A stretch of 64,000 bases of DNA. Origin: JAGVPT01 sp963827085 (GTDB lineage: Bacteria > Bacteroidota > Ignavibacteria > UBA10030 > UBA8401). Shown piece after piece: positions 36,597-45,994 of this stretch. Position 1 is the first letter of the stretch. Each line of letters starts with the position of its first letter. The stretch spans positions 806,001-870,000 of the forward strand of contig CAWGZY010000002.1 of NCBI GenBank assembly GCA_963827085.1, read 5' to 3'. A program made the position numbers and the translations under genes. A model generated the notes under the pieces. The model searched no databases and was not told the DNA's origin. It saw nothing but the letters and a program-made list of their open reading frames with translations.

Positions 36597-37196
36597 ATGA
36601 GAAACAACACCAATCTACAGCACATGCTCAAGAAACGGACCAACTATATGTGCATCATTTTTGCAATTCTCGCATTACCCGTTGCCGTGAGCAACGCTCA
36701 GGAACAATCGGCACAGCCGCTTGAAGTGGTTCCTCGTGTCGATCTTACTCGGTACGCGGGGGTATGGTACGAAATTGCCCGACTGCCTAATGGTTTCCAG
36801 AAACAGTGCGCCGGCGATGTGACAGCGACGTACACATTACTCGAGAATGGGCGAATCAAAGTTGTCAACCGCTGCCGAAAAGATAATGGAGACATCGATG
36901 AAGCGGAAGGAGAAGCAAAACTTTCCGGCGACGATGTACCAAATACCAAGTTGAAAGTTCGGTTCGCTCCTTCAATTCTCTCATTCCTTCCATTTGTGTG
37001 GGGCGATTATTGGATCATTGCTCTTGCACCCGACTACAGCTATGCCGTCATCGGTGAACCTGCGCGGAAATATCTGTGGGTGCTGTCCAGAACTCCGGTA
37101 ATGGATGAATCGACGCTCAACACGTTGCTTGACCAAATAAAAGCAAAAGGCTACGACCTTACCGGTCTGGTCAGAACTAATCAATCGGGGAAGTAA
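36597..37196 (+). CDS. blc: Lipocalin (Blc-like), exported
   Basis: The protein belongs to the bacterial lipocalins, which bind lipids in the envelope. Motifs are LTRYAGVWYEIARLPNGFQ (the GxW motif), CAGDVTATYTLLENGRIKVVNRC, WIIALAPDYSYAVIGEP, and LWVLSRTP. The reading frame opens upstream at 36513, but that part covers a palindromic element, so ATG 36597 is preferred; ATG at 36624 or 36648 would also leave a signal peptide (IIFAILALPVAVSNA before QE). Unlike E. coli Blc there is no lipobox cysteine, so it should be a soluble periplasmic or secreted form. Confidence 0.85.
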   Translation: MRNNTNLQHMLKKRTNYMCIIFAILALPVAVSNAQEQSAQPLEVVPRVDLTRYAGVWYEIARLPNGFQKQCAGDVTATYTLLENGRIKVVNRCRKDNGDIDEAEGEAKLSGDDVPNTKLKVRFAPSILSFLPFVWGDYWIIALAPDYSYAVIGEPARKYLWVLSRTPVMDESTLNTLLDQIKAKGYDLTGLVRTNQSGK

Positions 37197-37303
37197 AGGC
37201 GAATCACAAAACACACAGCGTCAATAATTACAACGTGGTACGTTGAAATGCCATGTATCATTCAGTCCGCAGAAGAGTTGGATTATAAACGAAAGAACCA
37301 TGA

Positions 37304-37816
37304 ATGGAGATAAAGGAAGTCATCAAATCTCAGTATTTCGCATCCCTCGAGATGCTGAAAGAGGCAATCACCAAATGCCCGCCTTCCCTATGGAACAGCG
37401 AAGACTTCAAGAATAGATTCTGGCATATTTCGTACCACGTTCTCTTCTATACACATTTGTACTTACAGGCTGCTGAGAATCAGTTCGTTCCCTGGAAGAA
37501 ACACAGGGAGCACCACCAATTCCTCGGGAATATTCCCTGGCCGCCGCATACAAAACCGAATATCGGAGAACCATACACGAAGGAAGAAATTCTCGAGTAC
37601 TTAGACCTATGCAAAAACCAGGTTGATGAGAAAATCTCGTCGATCGACCTGGACGCCGAGTCAGGATTTTACTGGCTGCCGTTAAAGAAGATAGAGCTGC
37701 AGTTCTACAATATCCGTCATATCCAGCATCATGCAGGAGCGCTTATCGACAGGCTTCGAACGAGAGAAAACATCGGAGTCGACTGGGTTGCAATGAAGGC
37801 GGATTCCCCACTGTGA
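37304..37816 (+). CDS. DinB/YfiT-fold protein
   Basis: This 170-residue protein resembles the DinB four-helix metal-binding fold. Candidate metal ligands are His41 or His45 in WHISYH and His139/His143 in RHIQHH, arranged as expected. Members include thiol transferases and many uncharacterized proteins; the substrate here is unknown. The ATG at 37304 begins MEIKEVIKSQYFASLEMLKEA, a normal first helix. Confidence 0.75.
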   Translation: MEIKEVIKSQYFASLEMLKEAITKCPPSLWNSEDFKNRFWHISYHVLFYTHLYLQAAENQFVPWKKHREHHQFLGNIPWPPHTKPNIGEPYTKEEILEYLDLCKNQVDEKISSIDLDAESGFYWLPLKKIELQFYNIRHIQHHAGALIDRLRTRENIGVDWVAMKADSPL

Positions 37817-37866
37817 TAAATAGTATCGAGAAACCTGATAGCATGTAATTTAGCAAAGGCGTTGAT

Positions 37867-38526
37867 ATGTCAACCAATCGAGAGAAAAGTCTGATCATCT
37901 CATATTTAGCGATGCGGAGGTTAATAGGTATTCTGGGAATATCGCTCCCCCTTATCGTTGTCCTCGGAGGATTTACACAAGGTGAACCCGAGGTACAAGG
38001 ATCAATCAGCGGTTACTACTATACAAACATGCGCGATTTTCTAGTCGGAATGTTGAGTGGAGTTGCATTGTTTCTCATATCATACAGAGGTTATGAGGAG
38101 ATTGACAGCATCGTAGCGAAGATGAGCGGGATATTTGCGCTGGGAATGATTTTCTTTCCTACGGCAATGTTTTCCGGCAAGATTGTCAGAGTCGGAATGT
38201 TTCTCATCGATGACAGCATTTCCGAAAAGATCCATTTGACCTTCGGTACATTGTTTTTTCTTGCATTGTCGTTTAATTCACTCTTCCTCTTCACCAAACG
38301 CCACCCGGGCGTTATGGGGAAAGAAAAAAAGCGAAGGAATATGATCTATCGCATTTGCGGAATTGTCATGATCCTTGCAATAGTATGTATAACGGTCTAT
38401 ACATTTTTTTTACGGGAGACTTTTCTTGCGCCGATGAACCCGGTGTTGATACTTGAATCTGTCGCATTGTTTGCATTCGGTATTTCATGGTTGGTGAAAG
38501 GACATACATTGTTCAAAGATAAATAG
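37867..38526 (+). CDS. Conserved membrane protein (DUF998-like)
   Basis: The 219-residue protein has about six membrane helices. The loop SGYYYTNMRDFLVGML after the first helix resembles DUF998/related families. No catalytic site is recognised. It starts 50 bases after the DinB-like gene and is followed by a long non-coding stretch, so it probably ends a transcript. Function unknown. Confidence 0.7.
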   Translation: MSTNREKSLIISYLAMRRLIGILGISLPLIVVLGGFTQGEPEVQGSISGYYYTNMRDFLVGMLSGVALFLISYRGYEEIDSIVAKMSGIFALGMIFFPTAMFSGKIVRVGMFLIDDSISEKIHLTFGTLFFLALSFNSLFLFTKRHPGVMGKEKKRRNMIYRICGIVMILAIVCITVYTFFLRETFLAPMNPVLILESVALFAFGISWLVKGHTLFKDK

Positions 38527-39109
38527 TCTTACTATTCAAGACTTCTGAAAAAATGTCTCTCGCGAAGCCATTCCTTCGCGGATTTGCTCGAGCCCCACTT
38601 TTTGGATTATTCAGAAGCCTCTATTCATGCCTCCTCGGGCAGAAGCGCTTCCAGCGCGAAATGTCCTGTATTTTTTTTCCGTGCTTAAAGCCTTTTAAGA
38701 TGAGAAATGTGCCGGAGCGCGAAAGGTAAAAACACATACCGATTCCGGTCTAAAAGATCCCCTTCCTGTCAGGGGAATATTAAACGGAAACAAAATCAAA
38801 CAATCTGACGTAAAGTACCAAAGCGCAAGGCAATTATATTTCATCACTTTGACGCGGCAGATATGGCGCGGCAGTCCTGAGTCTTGCGAAGGGTTCTTTT
38901 AAGAAGTGATCTAATGTTAAGCCATGCGATAATCCTGTTAAGCTATCCTTCGGATGGTTTGATAACGATCCGTTCATTGCTTTTTGAAGAAGCGATTATT
39001 AAGTTTCGGGAGTTTGTTCGCGGCATAACGGGCCGGACTTCACACGTGCTGGGGATGTAACCGTCTATTCAGTCAGGACACTCACAACATTCATTGAAAG
39101 GAAATATTT
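38527..39109. other. 583-base non-coding region with dispersed repeat element
   Basis: No gene is visible. At 38542-38617 lies a nested element: outer arms CTTCTGAA (38542-38549) and TTCAGAAG (38610-38617) enclose CGCGAAG/CTTCGCG (38561-38567 with 38574-38580). A related copy in opposite orientation is at 57466-57522, and the core recurs at 5341-5375. The remainder (38620-39095) shows no convincing structure. AAAGGAAA before 39110 is the ribosome-binding site of the next gene. Confidence 0.6.
38542..38617. repeat. Dispersed short element bounded by TTCTGAA inverted repeats (copy A)
   Basis: An element of 76 bases with 8-bp terminal inverted repeats CTTCTGAA/TTCAGAAG, an inner 7-bp stem, the core GGATTTGCTCGAG and the end segment TTTTTGGATTATTCAGAA. 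The end segment matches, in reverse orientation, TTCTGAATAATTCCAAAAA at 57468-57485. It looks like a small non-autonomous (REP/MITE-like) element. No protein is encoded. Confidence 0.55.
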
Positions 39110-39448
39110 ATGGACCCGCAAAAAGTCGACATGTACATAATGATGTCCTCCAAATATTTTGAAGGATACCAGCTCACGGCCATCCGCGAAAAATTATTGA
39201 AAATGGATGATTCAAAACTCATTCAAGTCCAGGGTGTGAATCTCAAGGACCCGACAACGATGCTTATCGTTTCGCTCGTCGGCGGGCATTTCGGCATCGA
39301 CCGGTTCATGCTCGGCGAAGTCGGTCTCGGAATTGCAAAACTATTGACGTGCGGCGGGCTTGGCATCTGGACAATCGTCGATTGGTTTCTGATCCTCGGA
39401 AGAACGCGTGAATATAATTTACACCGTATCCTGCAAGTGTTGTTCTAG
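39110..39448 (+). CDS. TM2-domain membrane protein
   Basis: The 112-residue protein has a soluble N-terminal helix-rich part (1-50) and a TM2 domain, two membrane helices with the LVGGHFGIDRFMLGEVGLGIAKLLT pattern and IWTIVDWFLI. TM2 proteins are small membrane proteins of unknown function. AAAGGAAATATTT before the ATG is a good ribosome-binding site. It heads a group of four tightly packed membrane-linked genes ending with an M48 protease. Confidence 0.85.
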   Translation: MDPQKVDMYIMMSSKYFEGYQLTAIREKLLKMDDSKLIQVQGVNLKDPTTMLIVSLVGGHFGIDRFMLGEVGLGIAKLLTCGGLGIWTIVDWFLILGRTREYNLHRILQVLF

Positions 39449-39455
39449 ATTTCGC

Positions 39456-39869
39456 ATGACCAAGAGAAAACTTTACACTATTCTGGCAGGCCTATCGCTG
39501 GCCGGCTATGTCTGGCTTGGCTGGAATTTTATTGAGGGCTCTGCGCATTCCGCCGCACCATCGGTCTGTTTATTTAAGGAGGTTACCGGCCTCCCGTGTC
39601 CTTCTTGCGGTACGACCCGTTCAATGCTTTTGCTGGTACATGGTGAGATCCGCGAATCGTTCATGATGAACCCGTTCGGCGTGATGCTTGCTCTTGCGCT
39701 CGTAATCATTCCTTTGTGGATGATGGCAGACGTCTTGCGCGGCAGTGGTAGTTTCTACATCCGGTACACTCGAATGGAATATCTCCTTTCGCACAATAAA
39801 CTCCTTGCTGCATGTGCTGCCGCAATCGTCGCTCTCAACTGGTTCTGGAATATCACGAAAGGGTTGTAG
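39456..39869 (+). CDS. DUF2752 membrane protein
   Basis: The chosen ATG at 39456 lies seven bases after the TM2 gene. The 137-residue protein has three membrane helices and the DUF2752 signature LPCPSCGTTRS near residues 46-56, with its conserved Cys pair and Arg. Function is unknown. The frame is open upstream, but that part overlaps the TM2 gene. The next gene starts at a GTG one base after this stop. Confidence 0.85.
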   Translation: MTKRKLYTILAGLSLAGYVWLGWNFIEGSAHSAAPSVCLFKEVTGLPCPSCGTTRSMLLLVHGEIRESFMMNPFGVMLALALVIIPLWMMADVLRGSGSFYIRYTRMEYLLSHNKLLAACAAAIVALNWFWNITKGL

Positions 39870-39870
39870 T

Positions 39871-40299
39871 GTGTCCCTCCAGGAATTCTCTTATGCACCC
39901 GACGATTACGAAACCGAAAAAGCATCGAACAGTTATTTGATGTCGCTCGTCGTGATCATGGTCGGACTCCCTTTGCCGATCGTCAATGTGATAGCGTCGG
40001 CAATTTTCTATTTTGCGAACAAGAAATCAGCCCGCTTCGTCCGCTGGCATTGCACACAGACGCTGCTGGCACAGGGGTTTACTTTGCCGGTCAACGCTGC
40101 CGGTTTGTACTGGACGCTCGGAATTATCTTCGACCGCACGACGGTATCAAACAATTATATTGCGTACATCCTCACCATCGTACTGTTTAACCTCGTTGAG
40201 TTCATTGCGACCATCTATGCAGCCGTTCAAACAAGGAAGGGAAAACACGTCGTCTGGTGGTTCTTCGGTCCGCTGACGGATACGCTGGTGAAAGTTTAG
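39871..40299 (+). CDS. Small polytopic membrane protein (DUF4870/Tic20-like)
   Basis: The GTG at 39871 is taken as start (MSLQEFSYAPDDYETEKAS, 142 residues), because longer versions overlap the DUF2752 gene. Three to four membrane helices and the segment YFANKKSARFVRWHCTQTLL resemble DUF4870 proteins, whose role is unknown. It is one base from its upstream neighbour and its stop is one base before the M48 protease start. Confidence 0.75.
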   Translation: MSLQEFSYAPDDYETEKASNSYLMSLVVIMVGLPLPIVNVIASAIFYFANKKSARFVRWHCTQTLLAQGFTLPVNAAGLYWTLGIIFDRTTVSNNYIAYILTIVLFNLVEFIATIYAAVQTRKGKHVVWWFFGPLTDTLVKV

Positions 40300-40300
40300 C

Positions 40301-41116
40301 ATGACGAAGATCATCATTCACTTTATTGTTCTTGTTGCCCTCTTTTTCGGCACGTGGTTCCTCCTCGGCAACGTCGACTATCTCAAGCATTTTCGGGTTG
40401 AAGAACTGACGAGGGAAACCGAGCATAACCTGGGAGAATTGATTCTCGATGAATTGCAGAAAGGGGGCAGAGAACTTGCCTCGGATACCGTGTACTCGTT
40501 TGTCAACGGCATCAAGAAAAGACTCTGCACAGCGAACGGCATCAACGATTCCTCAATTACCCTTCATATTCTTGTCCGTGATGAGGTCAACGCAATTGCG
40601 CTCCCGGACCGGCATCTTGTCGTTTACACGGGAATGATCCGCTACTGCAAATCACCTGAAGAATTAAGCGGTGTGCTTGCGCACGAAATCGGCCACATCG
40701 AACACGGGCACATCATGAAAAGGCTCAGGAAAGAAGTGGGGCTTTCGATGCTCTCAGCACTTGCTGGCGGCGAAGCAAACGGGGAAATCGCGCGGGAAAC
40801 GGCGAGGCTGCTCTCCTCTACGGCCTTTGACCGGCAGCTGGAGAGTGAGGCGGATGCTTCGGCCGTGCACATGATGGCAAAAGCAGATATCGACCCGGAA
40901 GCGTTTGCCGATGTGATCTTCCGATTGTCGCAGGAGAAGAATGACATTCCGAAACGGTTCGAATGGATCAGTACACATCCGAATTCCCAAGACCGGTGCG
41001 CCGTAATTCTCCGCCTGCGGAAGCAAGAGATATACAGCAGCAAATCTATTGCCGACAGCACTGCGTGGGCAAATTATGAAAAAAATGTACGGAGGGTTTC
41101 CGTATCGTTAAAATAA
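40301..41116 (+). CDS. M48-family membrane-anchored zinc metalloprotease
   Basis: The 271-residue protein has one N-terminal membrane helix (3-22) and an M48 peptidase domain with HEIGH (about residue 128) and the third ligand in ESEADASAVHMM about 60 residues later. It resembles the BepA/LoiP/Oma1 type, which clear misfolded envelope proteins. The catalytic part should face the periplasm. It is the last gene of the TM2-DUF2752-DUF4870 group, whose small membrane proteins may be substrates or partners; that link is inference. Confidence 0.88.
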   Translation: MTKIIIHFIVLVALFFGTWFLLGNVDYLKHFRVEELTRETEHNLGELILDELQKGGRELASDTVYSFVNGIKKRLCTANGINDSSITLHILVRDEVNAIALPDRHLVVYTGMIRYCKSPEELSGVLAHEIGHIEHGHIMKRLRKEVGLSMLSALAGGEANGEIARETARLLSSTAFDRQLESEADASAVHMMAKADIDPEAFADVIFRLSQEKNDIPKRFEWISTHPNSQDRCAVILRLRKQEIYSSKSIADSTAWANYEKNVRRVSVSLK

Positions 41117-41342
41117 CAGTTCCCTCACGGTTTCTTTATTGCCTCTCTCAGTGCTTTTCAATATCTTCATAGCAATTCAATTCCCACTTCAAATCGCTGA
41201 TTCGCACAAACGTCTGTCGCGTTTTTGGTGTTCTCTGCAATTGTGTCTGGGATTGATTTCGGCGCTTGGGAAACAATGTAGAGTAATCGCCTGCATGCAG
41301 TGATTCAACCTCAGATATTCAAAAAAACAATCGGCGTTCAAA

Positions 41343-43973
41343 ATGGCAAACCAAACTTTGAATAACATCATTACTCGGCTATCGACTCAAGTCAATAAGC
41401 CGGCCAATATAATCCATGTCTCCCCCCAGCTTGTCGAAGCAGCTCGTGCAGAAGTCAATGATGTCCTGAGTACGCTTGGGACCTCACCGCAAGGTCTCAC
41501 AGAAACCGGGGCAGAGGAGATCAGGCAAGTACACGGATTGAATGAAGTTGCCCAAGAAACCCACCACAGCTGGCCCTGGCGGCTGTTGATCACTACGCGG
41601 AATCCGCTTGTTATTCTTCTCACTGCTTTGGCAACGATCTCGTACGCCACAGGCGATCTGCGTGCGGGAACGGTGATGGCTCTGATGGTAGTTCTTGGGG
41701 TGATGCTAAGATTTATTCAAGAAACTCGCGCAGATACGGCTGCAGCCAAATTAAAAGCAATGATCAAAGTGACTGCGACGGTCATTCGTCAAGGAGTTCC
41801 AACGGAAATTCCTCTCAAAGATTTGGTACCGGGAGATATCGTCAAGCTTTCGGCCGGGGACATGATACCCGCCGACATTCGCGTCGTTTCGTCGAAAGAT
41901 CTCTTTATCATTCAGGCAAGTCTTACCGGAGAATCATTGCCCGTAGAGAAGTATGATGCACGGGAAATGCGGGATAAAATCTCACCGCTTGAGTTCTCGA
42001 ATATCTGTTTTCTCGGGACAAGTGTAGAAAGCGGTACTGCAACTGCAGTTGTCGTAGCTACCGGCAAACAGACGTACTTCGGCAGCATGGCAGCGAGCTT
42101 GACGGGGCAGCAAGTGGAGACGAATTTTGATAAGGGGATCAAGCGTTTCACATGGCTGATGATCCGCTTCATGATGGTGATGGTGCCGTTGGTGTTTCTC
42201 ATCAACGGATTCACCAAAGGTAATTGGGGCGAAGCGTTCTTTTTTGCACTTGCCGTTGCCGTCGGCCTCACTCCGGAGATGCTGCCGATGATTGTCTCCG
42301 TGAGCCTTTCCCGAGGCGCAATACTCATGTCCAAGAAAAAGGTTATTGTTAAAAGGCTGAATTCGATTCAGAATTTTGGGGCGATGGATGTGCTCTGTAC
42401 TGATAAAACCGGAACGTTAACGCTCGACCATGTTGTCCTGGAGCAATATTGCGACGTGGTCGGTAAACAGGACGATCCCGTGCTGCTGGATGCATTTCTC
42501 ATAAGTCATTTTCAAACAGGCCTGAAGAATGTCCTCGATCGTGCCATCCTCGACCACCAAGAAGTACACGAACACGCAACCATCGAACAGTATAATAAAG
42601 TCGATGAAATTCCGTTTGATTTTTCCCGCCGCATGATGTCGGTGGTTGTGCAGATGCCGAATAGCACTCATCGTCTTTTGACAAAAGGGGCGCCCGAGGA
42701 AGTCTTCCGGCGGTGTACGCGGTTCGAGCTGGATGGTGAAATTCTTCCGATGGATCCGATTCTCATTCAGGATTTGCGTGATGAGTACGAGCGATTGAGT
42801 GCAGATGGCTTTCGTGTACTTGCCGTTGCCTACAAGGATTTAGTGCAACGTGCAGCATACTCAAAGGATGATGAACAGGATTTGGTGCTAATTGGATATG
42901 TTGCCTTTCTCGATCCGCCAAAGGAAAGCGCCGGGCCGGCAATCGCCGTTCTTCAAAAACACGGGGTAACCGTCAAAATCCTTACCGGCGATAATGACCT
43001 GGTGACAAAGAAAGTATGCCATGACGTCGGACTTTCCACCGATCGCATTCTGCTCGGTGCGGACATTGAAGCGATGTCAGACGAACAATTGGCCGAGGCC
43101 GTCGGTACTACGCATATCTTTGCCCGGCTTTCGCCTGCACACAAACAGCGCATCGTTCGTGCGCTGCGCGCTAAAGGCCATACCGTTGGGTTCATGGGCG
43201 ACGGTATCAACGATGCTCCGGCCCTGCGCGCGGCTGATGTCGGCATTTCCGTCGATACGGCAGTGGATATTGCGAAAGAGTCAGCCGACGTTATCCTTCT
43301 CGAAAAAAGTCTAATGGTTCTCGAGGAGGGAGTGCTCGAAGGCCGGAAGGTGTTTGCGAATATTGTCAAGTACGTCCGGATGGGCGCAAGCTCGAATTTC
43401 GGAAACATGTTCAGCGTGCTCGGTGCGAGTGCGTTTTTGCCGTTCGTTCCAATGCTCCCCATCCAGGTGCTCACCAACAACTTACTGTACGATTTCTCAC
43501 AGGTTCCGATCCCGACTGATAACGTCGATCCCGAACAAATTGACCGGCCGCGCCCATGGTCAATGAGTGAGATCAGTAAATTCATTCTTTATATCGGTCC
43601 GATTAGTTCCATTTTTGATTACACGACGTATTTTGTCATGCTGTATGTTTTCCACTGCTGGGACCCGTCCCGCGCTTCGTTATTTCAAACGGGCTGGTTT
43701 GTCGAGTCGCTCATGACTCAGACACTCATCATTCATATTATTCGCACCAACAAGATTCCATTTATTCAGAGTTTCGCAAGCGTGCCGCTTATTCTCACTT
43801 CCGGCATTATCATGGCCGTAGGAATGTGGCTGCCTTATTCAGGCTTGGCATCGTCGCTCGGGCTTACGGAACTTCCGGTTTTGTATTGGCCAATTCTTTT
43901 TGTAACGCTTCTTTGCTACGTAGTTCTCACTCAGGCTATCAAAGCTATCTTGCTTCGGAAGAATTGGATTTGA
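41343..43973 (+). CDS. mgtA: Magnesium-transporting P-type ATPase (MgtA/MgtB family)
   Basis: This 876-residue P3B-type ATPase should import Mg2+. Motifs: actuator LTGESLPVEK, phosphorylation site DKTGTLTLD (Asp near residue 354), nucleotide-binding KGAPEEV, TGDNDLVTKK, and the hinge GDGINDAPALRAADVGISVDTAVDIAKESAD. About ten membrane helices are visible. The VDTAVDIAKESAD segment is characteristic of MgtA-like pumps. No mgtC or regulator is adjacent. The 226-base leader has no strong stem that could be called a Mg2+ sensor by eye. There is no ribosome-binding site before ATG 41343. Confidence 0.93.
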   Translation: MANQTLNNIITRLSTQVNKPANIIHVSPQLVEAARAEVNDVLSTLGTSPQGLTETGAEEIRQVHGLNEVAQETHHSWPWRLLITTRNPLVILLTALATISYATGDLRAGTVMALMVVLGVMLRFIQETRADTAAAKLKAMIKVTATVIRQGVPTEIPLKDLVPGDIVKLSAGDMIPADIRVVSSKDLFIIQASLTGESLPVEKYDAREMRDKISPLEFSNICFLGTSVESGTATAVVVATGKQTYFGSMAASLTGQQVETNFDKGIKRFTWLMIRFMMVMVPLVFLINGFTKGNWGEAFFFALAVAVGLTPEMLPMIVSVSLSRGAILMSKKKVIVKRLNSIQNFGAMDVLCTDKTGTLTLDHVVLEQYCDVVGKQDDPVLLDAFLISHFQTGLKNVLDRAILDHQEVHEHATIEQYNKVDEIPFDFSRRMMSVVVQMPNSTHRLLTKGAPEEVFRRCTRFELDGEILPMDPILIQDLRDEYERLSADGFRVLAVAYKDLVQRAAYSKDDEQDLVLIGYVAFLDPPKESAGPAIAVLQKHGVTVKILTGDNDLVTKKVCHDVGLSTDRILLGADIEAMSDEQLAEAVGTTHIFARLSPAHKQRIVRALRAKGHTVGFMGDGINDAPALRAADVGISVDTAVDIAKESADVILLEKSLMVLEEGVLEGRKVFANIVKYVRMGASSNFGNMFSVLGASAFLPFVPMLPIQVLTNNLLYDFSQVPIPTDNVDPEQIDRPRPWSMSEISKFILYIGPISSIFDYTTYFVMLYVFHCWDPSRASLFQTGWFVESLMTQTLIIHIIRTNKIPFIQSFASVPLILTSGIIMAVGMWLPYSGLASSLGLTELPVLYWPILFVTLLCYVVLTQAIKAILLRKNWI

Positions 43974-44001
43974 TTTCAGCATGGTCATCTCGATATCCGA
44001 C

Positions 44002-44083
44002 AAGATGTAGGACATCTTTGTAATTAGATTTGGAACATTTTTCAAATAGAGTCAATTTCTTTAGATAAAATATCCTACATCTT
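44002..44083. repeat. 11-bp inverted repeat AAGATGTAGGA between mgtA and ettA
   Basis: AAGATGTAGGA (44002-44012) is the exact reverse complement of TCCTACATCTT (44073-44083). The left arm also makes its own palindrome AGATGT-AGG-ACATCT (44003-44017). It lies between the mgtA stop and the ettA start and may be a terminator-like stem or a small repeat. Confidence 0.45.
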
Positions 44084-44127
44084 TGTTGACGTTCCCAAGC
44101 TTTGGGAGCGCAAATTTCAGGAGTTCA

Positions 44128-45801
44128 GTGAGCGATAATAAAATAATTTTTTCGATGGTCGGCGTGGGGAAGATCCACAAGCCGAACAAACAGGTTCTGA
44201 AAGATATTTACCTTTCTTTCTTTTACGGCGCGAAGATCGGCGTACTGGGACTGAACGGCGCCGGGAAGAGCACGCTGCTCCGGATTATTGCGGGGCTTGA
44301 CAAAGAGTACATCGGCGAGATCACGTCGCAGAAAGGAATTTCCTTCGGTTACCTTCCGCAGGAACCGCAGCTGGGTGCGGCGAAAACGGTGAAAGAAATT
44401 GTGGAAGAAGGAGTGCACGAAATTATTGCACTCATCAAAGAATACGAAGCCGTTACCGCGAAGTTCGGCGAACCGGACGCAGACATCGACAAGCTGCTGG
44501 AGAAGCAGGGCGATCTTCAGGATAAGATCGAGCATCTCAATGCATGGGACATCGACAGCAAACTTGAGCAAGCGATGGATGCTCTTCGCTGCCCTCCCGG
44601 TGATACTCCGGTGAACGTTCTCTCCGGCGGAGAACGGCGGCGTGTTGCTCTCTGCCGCCTTCTTCTTCAGGAGCCGGACGTGTTGCTCCTCGACGAACCG
44701 ACAAACCATCTCGACGCCGAATCCGTTGCATGGCTTGAACATCATCTCAGTCAGTACAAAGGGACAGTTCTTGCCGTGACACACGACAGGTATTTTCTCG
44801 ACAATGTGGCGGGATGGATTCTGGAATTGGACCGGGGCGAAGGGATTCCATTCAAGGGAAACTATTCTTCCTGGCTCGAGCAGAAACAACAGCGTCTTGG
44901 CCTCGAAGAAAAACAGGAATCAAAACGGCAGAAGGCGTTATCGGAGGAACTGGAATGGGTTCGCATGAATCCGAAAGGGCGTCACGCAAAAAGCAAGGCG
45001 CGCATTGCGGCGTATGAAAAAATGCTCGCCGACGATTCGGAGAAACGGGATGAGGATCTGGAAATATTTATTCCCTCCGGTCCGAGACTCGGCGATGTTG
45101 CGATCGAGGCGCACAATGTATCAAAGGCGTACGGCGACAACCTCCTGTGTGAAGAAATGAATTTCTCCCTTCCCCACGGGGGCATCATCGGTGTTATCGG
45201 CCCGAATGGAGCCGGTAAAACAACATTATTCCGTATGATTACCGGACAGGAGAAACCGGACGCCGGTGAGATCAAAATCGGTGAAACGGTGAAACTCGCA
45301 TACGTCGACCAGAGCCGCCCGCTCGACCCGGAGAAAACGATCTGGCAGGAGATCTCCGGAGGCGAGGATATTTTGAAGCTTGGTACCCGCGACGTCAATT
45401 CTCGCGCGTACGTTGCGCGCTTCAATTTCAGCGGGGGCGACCAGCAGAAGAAAACCGGAGAGCTTTCGGGAGGAGAACGCAACCGCGTCCATCTGGCAAA
45501 AATACTGAAGGAAGGTGCCAATGTTCTGCTGCTCGATGAGCCGACAAACGACCTCGACGTGAATACGCTCCGCGCTCTCGAGGAAGCATTAATGAATTTT
45601 GCCGGCTGCGCTGTTGTCATCTCGCATGACCGCTGGTTCCTCGACCGCATCGCAACGCATATTCTTGCCTTCGAAGGAGAGAGCAAAGTCTTCTGGTACG
45701 ACGGGAATTATACCGAGTACGAAGAAAACCGGAAAAAGCGTCTCGGCATCGCCGCCGACCAACCACACAGAATCAAATATAAGAAACTGATGCGGACGTG
45801 A
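44128..45801 (+). CDS. ettA: ABC-F energy-dependent translational throttle protein EttA
   Basis: EttA is a soluble ABC-F ATPase that binds the ribosomal E site and gates translation by energy state. The GTG at 44128, with CAGGAG upstream, gives 557 residues, matching the E. coli protein. Two ABC domains are seen: Walker A GLNGAGKST (about 40) and GPNGAGKTT (about 357), signatures LSGGERRRVALCR and LSGGERNRVHLAK, and LLLDEPTNHLD and LLLDEPTNDLD. The HLNAWDIDSKLEQ arm segment near residue 140 is typical of EttA. The reading frame opens at 44083, but the extra residues have no family counterpart. Confidence 0.95.
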   Translation: MSDNKIIFSMVGVGKIHKPNKQVLKDIYLSFFYGAKIGVLGLNGAGKSTLLRIIAGLDKEYIGEITSQKGISFGYLPQEPQLGAAKTVKEIVEEGVHEIIALIKEYEAVTAKFGEPDADIDKLLEKQGDLQDKIEHLNAWDIDSKLEQAMDALRCPPGDTPVNVLSGGERRRVALCRLLLQEPDVLLLDEPTNHLDAESVAWLEHHLSQYKGTVLAVTHDRYFLDNVAGWILELDRGEGIPFKGNYSSWLEQKQQRLGLEEKQESKRQKALSEELEWVRMNPKGRHAKSKARIAAYEKMLADDSEKRDEDLEIFIPSGPRLGDVAIEAHNVSKAYGDNLLCEEMNFSLPHGGIIGVIGPNGAGKTTLFRMITGQEKPDAGEIKIGETVKLAYVDQSRPLDPEKTIWQEISGGEDILKLGTRDVNSRAYVARFNFSGGDQQKKTGELSGGERNRVHLAKILKEGANVLLLDEPTNDLDVNTLRALEEALMNFAGCAVVISHDRWFLDRIATHILAFEGESKVFWYDGNYTEYEENRKKRLGIAADQPHRIKYKKLMRT

Positions 45802-45804
45802 GAA

Positions 45805-45897
45805 TGTTGGAGTTGTAAGTTTTACGTAACAAGTTTTAAATTTGAAGCAAGAAACTTTCAACTTATAACATAAAGCCTGTGACGTCCAATGTCCAAC
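45805..45897. repeat. Foldback spacer after ettA sharing TATAACATAAAGC with a second copy
   Basis: The stretch begins TGTTGGAGTTGTAAGTTTTACGT and ends AACTTATAAC...GTCCAAC, so its halves can pair over imperfect stems. It contains TATAACATAAAGC at 45864-45876, which recurs exactly at 51616-51628 in another foldback spacer (51546-51651) between two other genes. Confidence 0.5.
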
Positions 45898-45994
45898 TCA
45901 TCCCACTTGACAATGTCTCTACATATTTCTATACTTGCTCGATTTTGGAACCACCCAAAGCATTTTTCCAAATTCACAATTTAGGAGAAAGTCC

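Noticed and set aside
41117..41342. Magnesium-sensing leader before mgtA
   Set aside because: Only a CTGCATGCAG palindrome stands out; no M-box-like paired elements or leader peptide are recognisable.
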